From positions 592,889 through 656,888 of the forward strand of contig NW_004955470.1 in NCBI RefSeq assembly GCF_000276665.1: a stretch of DNA of 64,000 nucleotides. The letters are read 5' to 3'. This document shows positions 57,835 through 64,000 of this stretch, piece after piece (position 1 is the first letter of the stretch; each line of letters opens with the position of its first letter). The notes under the pieces are model-generated. The model was not told the DNA's origin and ran no database searches. It saw nothing but the letters and a program-made list of their open reading frames with translations. This DNA comes from Chinchilla lanigera (taxonomy: Eukaryota; Chordata; Mammalia; Rodentia; Chinchillidae). Both the position numbers and the translations under genes were made by a program.

Positions 57835-57937
57835 AGAAATATATATATGTATCTATACATATATTTATATATCAATATATACAGAGTCCACCAAAATAAT
57901 CTATGCATACTTCAACAGTTCACCATACTAATAAGTA
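57835..57937 (+). repeat. AT-rich direct repeat, copy 2
   Basis: Same order as copy 1 ('tatatatcaatatatacaga', 'gtccaccaaaataatctatg', 'gttcaccatactaataagta'), about 920 bases downstream, with only a few changes. Confidence 0.9.
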
Positions 57938-57994
57938 TGGAAGCTGATGAGCACCACTTTCAGCAACTCTTGTAACTGTAGAGGCCAAAACTAA

Positions 57995-58500
57995 CTTGTA
58001 TTGATCTCTTGATGTCTCGATAAATTTAGTACTGTTATGATTTGTGTCTACATGTCCCCCTCAAAGCCTCATGCGGTCATAGGTGGGGCTTTTGCAGAAG
58101 TGGCTAAATCTAGTGCATGTGATGCTAGGATTAAGGATGTGAGATTACTAAATTAGTCCACTGATTGGTTTGGCATAGTTCAGGGTAGGATTAAGGGTGC
58201 CCCATACTGGGTGTGAGCGCCACCCACCTCAAGGGTAGATAACATTGATAAGACATAAGGGACAGGAAGGGATCACTTCCTGTTGCTTGAAGTTTGCTAC
58301 CTTGCTACCTTCTGCCTTCTGTCTGCCATGAAATGTTTTTCCTCTGCGATACCCCTCTGCCACGCAACCCTCCCTCGGAACCAGCTGACTATGAACTGAA
58401 ACATCTACAAATACAAACTGTGGGCTGCAATCAACATTTCCTTCTCTAACTTTGGGTGTTGAGAATTTTGTCTCAACCACGAGAATAGTAACTGAGACAA
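57995..58500 (+). mobile_element. Possible MaLR-like LTR
   Basis: Begins 'gttatgatttgtgtctacat' and 'gtccccctcaaagcctcatg', has 'gtcataggtggggcttttgc' and ends 'gagaattttgtctcaaccac', similar in order to MaLR-type LTRs. Confidence 0.45.
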
Positions 58501-61500
58501 GTATTAAAATATTTATACAACTTTTTTTCCTGATGTATATGTTTTTGAGGGCTTTCCGCAGACACACTCAGAAGTTGTTCATTAATCTGCGTGGTCTTGC
58601 TCTGAATCCAGTCAAGTTGACAATAAACATTAACTGTTACCGTTTTACTGACACTGATAGCACCAGGACCACTGCACACAGATCAGCTCTCATGCTCTGT
58701 GTTGTACATAGGGTTCGCTACCATTGCAGTCACCACTTGAGAGGTCCCCTAGTTGTCTTGTTAAATTGCTTTCTTACTGTCCTTCTGCACCTCAGAGACA
58801 TCTCCCAGCTGATAAGATATTGAATTTATTTAGAGAACATTGGTTCTCAGGTATCCCGTAATGAGCAGGGTTGCATGTTTATTTTAATTTAGGTCCTTCC
58901 AAGGCCCCATCCCTTAGCTAGGGGAGTAACCAGAGTCGTAATTTTATTTTTTTCAAGATGATCGGATCTGGCAACATTTCTTGGATATGTTATGGTAGTT
59001 TAGAAGCCAGAGAACAAAGTAGGGCATGCCCCAAATGAAAACTTCACTATCTGTTCAATTCACTGGTCATTATAGTTACCTATGACTTTGGACAATGTCC
59101 TACATGTGAGTGATACATTTCTGGAAACTTTGCATTCTCTGTGCATGTAAAGTAAATTCTTTGGTTCTTCAATGGTCATAATGATCTTATAAAGCCATCC
59201 AGATGTTTTGTGACCATTAGTATCTCAAGAATTGTGATTTTTTTACTTTTAAAAATTGAAAAGTTGTCAAACAGAAAGGTCATACATACAATCCAATGCT
59301 TTCCCTGAATCATTTGGTAGCTGAAGAACTCGCAGGTTCATTGTCTTAAGCCTTTGCTATATATTTCCTACAACAAAAAATTATTTTACATGATTCAGTT
59401 CTACCATAAATTCAGGAAGGCAGCATTGTTACACTGGTCCAACTTCTCACAAAGTTCAAGTGGTGACTACTGTGTGGTTTGTCACACAAGAGTGCAGTCC
59501 AGGAGCACATGCTGCCAGGTCTCCCCTACCCTGGAACACATCTGCAGTCTGGACCTGAATTTCACATTTCATGGTCACACACCGTGTTTTTAGCAGAATG
59601 CCCCTCAATTTGAGTTTGTTTGTTAATCCTCACAATTAGAGTGAACAATGCATTTTTGGCTGGAATGCCTATATGTCCTGCTCAGTTTTCTCACTGTGTC
59701 ATCCTTAGCAGCCTATGCTCAGCGCCAGCCCCATTACTGGCAATGTTAACTTTAATAAAGGTGATGGCCATTAGACATCTCTAAGGCACAATGACTATTT
59801 TTCCTTTGAGGTTAATAAAAATCTACTGCCAAGTTGTTTGATAATTTATTGACATGCAATCGTGCATTAAAATAGAACTGTAAAACTAAGGGTTCATTTT
59901 CCTTCAGTGGATTATGAGGTTAACATTATCATTTATTTGATACTCAAAATCCCTCCACTTTGGCCAATAAGAATCCTATACCAGCTAGTTTGCCTTCACT
60001 TTGGCCATAACCTAATCACTCTTTGAGGACATATTAGTTCATGGTACAAGCTAGGCCACCCTCACCTTGCAACTTCCCTGTCCTTGACAGGGAATCAGCC
60101 TTTTGTCCAAGCATCACTGGTCTCTTTTAGTGAAGAATGATATTTAGGTACAAGACGTGGGTTCTATATGTACTTACTGAAACTAGACCATAAGTACATC
60201 TAGTCTAGGGATAATTATTCATCATTTATTTATCCATTTATCAATATATATTTATACACATGTATTAATATACATTGTTTTTTCCACTTCTGCAGCATAC
60301 CAACTTATTCTGAAACAGATGTACTCACAAATTTCCTTTCCAACAGTGAGAATATTGGCTTGACTTATCCTTCCTTTGTATATGACCAACAGCCCTCCTG
60401 GATGAGGTAAATCTTGGTTGTCACTGCCACCTATACTCGCATAGCAAGTAACTCCTCCCACACATACCTACATGTACTTTTACACCCTGATAATCCTAAC
60501 CAAGTCATGGGCAACTTTACCTTCTGTGGAAAAGGAACTTCCTCACCCTTCCTGGGCCCTGACAACTACAGTGGGGAATCCCACAAATGTCACTAATTCT
60601 CATTTCACTAATTCTCACACCCCAGTGTTGGCCAACAGTGTCACTTCTCCTATGTGTGCAGAACCAGCTCTGTCCACTCTAGCTTCTTTCTCCCACGTTT
60701 GCTTTCTGTTTACACCCCCATAAACACCATGTCCAGACTGCGCAGGCTCCAACAACCTAGAAGCAATTCCTCTCTTCCCTTCTGTTTTTAACCCTCTGCT
60801 CAGACTCCCAGAACCCAACCCTAAAAACGATTGGATTGTGAAGGAATATGCATGTTTAGGAAGCACGGTAGAGTTGTTTCAAGGATGCATAAGCAGAGGT
60901 TTCAAAGAGGATCTTAGCTTCTGGAGGGAACACCTTGGATTACAACATTTGAAATCCACAACCAACACATTGAGGTGCTCAGGGAGCTTCTAATGTGAGA
61001 ATATATAACTAGATACAGAGCTGGAATGGCGGCACAGACTTCAGATGCAAGGTGGTAAAATCCCTGATGAGGCTGGCTTTGGTAGATGTGGTCAGACAGA
61101 CAAATCAGAGATGAAAAAGAGACTAAGTGCACGGAGAAGACAAGATAGGGTAACCAAGTGCTCAGTGTTTGGGTTTGACTTGCTGGATTTGTTATGTTTT
61201 CCAACAAATCATGACTCTTATAATTCCTTCCTCTTCTACCCAATTGCATTTCTGGGCAGTAGAGCTAATAACTAACATCATGAGGGAATTAAAAGAATGC
61301 CAAAGCATTTCCTGCCTAAATGAGAATCACAGGAACGAAATGTAGAAAGCATGAAAAATATCTGTGCATTTATTGGGTGTTTTCTGACAGACTCTGTCAC
61401 AGATAAAGGGCCAACAAGAGAAGATAGGATGAGCTTGAGGGCAGCAATGTAACAGTGGAGAGCAAACTGAGCTGCCCAGTGGTCTCTAGAGAAAACACAT

Positions 61501-61589
61501 TGTGTGAAAGTGACTCTGTAACGTTCTGATCACACGGGGATATCTCCAGATCCTGGGCCTGTGCTAAGTTACTGCAATGATCCAGCCCC
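58500..61589. other. Intergenic, no gene recognised
   Basis: No exon or RSS up to the promoter of the V gene at 61715. Repeats are too decayed to name. Confidence 0.35.
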
Positions 61590-61629
61590 GCAGCTGTGCC
61601 TGTCATACCCAGCCTCTGCTGATTTGCAT
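61590..61629 (+). promoter_or_regulatory. V-kappa promoter: E-box/pentadecamer-like site and octamer
   Basis: Canonical octamer ATTTGCAT at 61622-61629, 86 bases before the start codon of the V gene at 61715-62195. Just upstream 'cgcagctgtgcctg' resembles the V-kappa pentadecamer, which contains a CAGCTG E-box. Confidence 0.85.
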
Positions 61630-61714
61630 GTCCCCAGGGCACAGCCCAGGCCCTGAGGACTTCTTCATAGGCTGTCACACCCTGTGCAGGACCCAGTCCC
61701 AGTCAGGACACAGC

Positions 61715-62195
61715 ATGGACATGAGGGTCCCCACTCAGCTCCTGGGGCTCCTGCTGCTCTGGCTGCCAGGTAAAGAAGGGAAGCACTGTAGATTTGCTCA
61801 GCCTGATGAGGATGGCGCTGCCTGGCCGATGAGGGAAGTCCTCTGCCAAAAAATTAATCTGTGGATGATTTTTTTGTTTGTGTGTTTCCAATTTCAGGTG
61901 CCAAGTGTGACATCCAGTTGACCCAGTCTCCATCCATTCTATATGCATCTCCAGGGGATAGAATCACCTTCACTTGTCGTGCCAGTCAAGACATCAGCAG
62001 CTATTTAGGCTGGTATCAGCAGAAACCAGGGAAAGCTCCTAGGCTCCTAATCTATGACTCTTCCAACCTATACACTGGAGTCCCGGCAAGGTTCAGCGGC
62101 AGTGGATCTGGGACAGACTTTACTCTCACTATAAGCAATGTGGAGCCTGAGGATTTTGCAGCTTATTACTGTCAACAGCGTAAGAGTTACCCTCC
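61715..62195 (+). CDS. Intact V-kappa-1-like gene segment on the opposite strand
   Basis: The only plus-strand V segment in the window. The leader exon is 61715-61769 (55 bases, [18 protein letters not shown]), donor GTAAAG. The intron is 128 bases. The V exon is 61898-62195. The mature domain starts at 61909 with [18 protein letters not shown]. Cys23 is at 61975-61977, CDR1 is [13 protein letters not shown]2 is [18 protein letters not shown]2 is DSSNLYT, and the FR3 Cys is at 62170-62172. CDR3 is QQRKSYPP. There is no stop or frameshift. FR1 has TFTC where the other V-kappa-1-like genes have TITC, and Leu4 instead of Met4. Octamer, splice sites and RSS are intact. Joining to J would go by the inversional or deletional route opposite to that used by the minus-strand genes, if the scaffold order is right. 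Confidence 0.96.
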
Positions 62196-62223
62196 CACAG
62201 TGATACAAGCCATGACATAAACC
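62196..62223 (+). promoter_or_regulatory. 12-spacer RSS of V gene 61715-62195
   Basis: Heptamer CACAGTG (62196-62202), 12-base spacer (62203-62214), nonamer ACATAAACC (62215-62223). Confidence 0.96.
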
Positions 62224-62639
62224 AGCCAGGGAAGCAGAAGTGTGAAGCTGAGCTGCCCCAGCTGCTCTTCCAGGCATCTCTGTCTGCTGAGAGCATTTCT
62301 GAGATGCAGGAAGCGCCCCCTGAGGCATCTATGTTGTAACATCTGTCGTGACTCATACAGAAGAGATAACACTATGGGTATTCCAAGCAGGGATTGTTTT
62401 AAATGTGGATAGCAGATTTTAAATTATAATCTTTACTAATTTATTTAAATCTGCTTTATTAACACATATTATTTGTCAATAGAAGTGGGGTTTGCTGTGA
62501 TAGTTCCATGTACACAGAGTATATATTAATCATATACATCCACTTCTGCCCTTGACTTTCTTCACCCTTACCTTAGTAATCACTCTTCTATTTTCTCATC
62601 TACTACTTTTAGACTTCTATAGATGAAAGGGCACAAATG
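62224..62639. other. 3' flank of the plus-strand V gene
   Basis: 'aagctgagctgccccagctg' and the following bases match, in reverse complement, the 3' flank of the minus-strand V-kappa-1-like genes. No further gene. Confidence 0.45.
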
Positions 62640-63490
62640 ATACTTGTTATTTTTGTATGTGGTTTATTTTGCTTAATAAGATGACCTCCCATTTCATTTA
62701 TTTTGCTACAAATGGTAGTTTCTTTATGGCTGAGTATACACTTGTGTATATATGTCTTGGTTACTTTTCTCTCGTTGCTGAGACAAAATACCCAACTCCC
62801 AAAATGAAGGAAGGAAAGGTTTATTTAGCTTACAGTTTGTGGAGGTTTCAGTCCATACTTGGCTGGCTCTGAGGCAGAAGATAGCAAAGCAAAAAGAGCA
62901 AAGGGGGGAATGGCAGCCGAACAGCAAACAGCCAGAGCAAAAAGGAGGAAGGGCGGCAAGCAGCTTCTTTCCCTCCCTTACATTGTAAACAGGCTACCCC
63001 CACCTAAAGGGCGTGTAGTTCTCACATAATTTCCATGTCCTCCTTTTCCACAGGCTCAGGATGTATAGAAAGTAAGCACCCTGGCTTCCTGCTGAGTCAC
63101 TTAGCCAAACCTCTAGACTCCCCAAGTTGACACAATGTATCAACCATAACAATATATTTCATAGTTTTTCATTCATCTGTTGTCAGTGGCCACCTTTAGG
63201 GATCCCATATACTAGTAGTTTCACGTATTGCCACAATAAATACAGCTATTCACTTATTTCTTCTGTACACTGACTTCATTTCCTTTGCGTATGTGGCTAG
63301 GAGGTGGATAACTACATCAGGTGATAGTTTTATTAATTTTTTGCAAGAATTTCCATAGTGCTTTCCATGGTAGGTATACTAATTTACATTCCCACAAACA
63401 ATGTACAAGAGTTCCTTTTCCTTCAGATCTTTGTCAGCATTTGTTACTTTTTTTAACGTTAGTCATTCTAACTGTGGTGAGATAAGTCTA
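62640..63490 (-). mobile_element. L1 3' fragment, antisense, interrupted
   Basis: 'atgacctcccatttcattta', 'tctttatggctgagtataca' and, beyond an inserted LTR-like element, 'gaatttccatagtgctttcc' and 'actaatttacattcccacaa' are antisense L1 ORF2/3' end. Confidence 0.75.
62758..63150 (-). mobile_element. MaLR-like LTR nested in L1
   Basis: 'ttctctcgttgctgagacaa' and 'aaggtttatttagcttacag' at the left and 'aagcaccctggcttcctgct' at the right are the reverse complement of a MaLR-type LTR. It interrupts the L1 at 62640-63490. A partial copy of the same family is at about 29880-29970. Confidence 0.5.
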
Positions 63491-64000
63491 ACAAATGGTG
63501 CTAAAAAACTGGGTATCCACATGCTGGAAACAAAACTCGACCCCTTCTCTTACCTTGTACAAAAATCAGTTCAAAATGGATCACACACTTTAAGCTAAGG
63601 ACTGACTCTGAAACTACCAGAGGAAAGCAAAATAAAGCTTCTCAATATTGATATAAGTAATATTTTTTTCAAAACAAAACTCTAATAGCTGAGGAAACAA
63701 AGGCAAAACTTAAATAAGCTTACATTAAACTGAAAAGTGTCTTCACAGCAAAGGAAGAATCAACAGAGTGAAAAGTGAAGCTAAGAATGGTATAAAATTT
63801 TGCTATTTATTCAACTGACAGAGGTTTAATATCCAGACTCTATAAACAAGTCAAACACTGGACAAGAGAAAATCAGGTAATCCAATTAAATATTAGGTCA
63901 TGTGTGAAGATAGTTTCCAAGGAAAAAAGTACAAGTGTCCATAGATATATAGAAAAAGACTCTACAATTAATCATCAAGAAAATGGAAATAAGGCACAGA
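63490..64000 (+). mobile_element. L1 ORF2 fragment running off the window
   Basis: 'aaaaactgggtatccacatg', 'caaaaatcagttcaaaatgg', 'tgaaactaccagaggaaagc' and 'gaggtttaatatccagactc' follow the L1 ORF2 order. Opposite orientation to the adjoining L1 piece. Confidence 0.8.

Noticed and set aside
1..64000. J-kappa or C-kappa segments, CRISPR arrays, bacterial operons
   Set aside because: No 23-spacer RSS followed by a J-like FGxG motif, no constant exon, no regular spacer arrays. The sequence is mammalian.

Overview
The window is mammalian genomic DNA from an immunoglobulin kappa light-chain variable (V-kappa) gene cluster. It is AT-rich, most of it carries no gene, and it is full of retroposons. 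The only convincing genes are two-exon V-kappa segments: a leader exon with a GT donor, a short intron, and a V exon that runs straight into a 12-spacer recombination signal (12-RSS). B1-like 7SL-derived SINEs, tRNA-derived ID-like SINEs (ggatttagctcagcgg type), L1 fragments and MaLR-type LTR pieces point to a rodent. The ID-like consensus does not look like mouse or rat. A beaver-like or kangaroo-rat-like species is possible, but the species cannot be fixed from sequence alone.

Layout. 1-8.4 kb: a GC-rich patch at the left edge, then repeats with a V-kappa-3-like relic (about 2.34-2.53 kb) and a possible FR3 relic (about 4.3 kb). 9.3-15.7 kb: two intact V-kappa-1-like genes on the minus strand. 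19.4-21.2 kb: two minus-strand V pseudogenes. 26.1-26.6 kb: an intact V-kappa-1-like gene with an altered octamer. 32.5-33.2 kb: an intact V-kappa-2-like gene. 35-37.4 kb: a block paralogous to 2-4 kb, with a second V-kappa-3-like relic. 42.4-43.3 kb: a V-kappa-2-like pseudogene disrupted by a SINE. 47.6-48.4 kb: its intact paralogue. 51-54 kb: L1 remains, then a 565-base N gap (54019-54583). Directly right of the gap is a CpG-rich, GC-box-rich patch that looks like a promoter. 61.7-62.2 kb: an intact V-kappa-1-like gene on the plus strand, opposite to all the others. The window ends inside an L1.

How the genes work. Each intact segment would be transcribed from its octamer promoter and joined to a J-kappa segment by RAG1/2 through its 12-RSS, then spliced to C-kappa to make a light chain. 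No J or C segment was seen. In total I see six intact V segments, three clear pseudogenes, and several relics. The most notable items are the SINE-disrupted V exon with an 18-nt target-site duplication, the orientation switch across an assembly gap, and the unexpected CpG-rich patch inside a V cluster.
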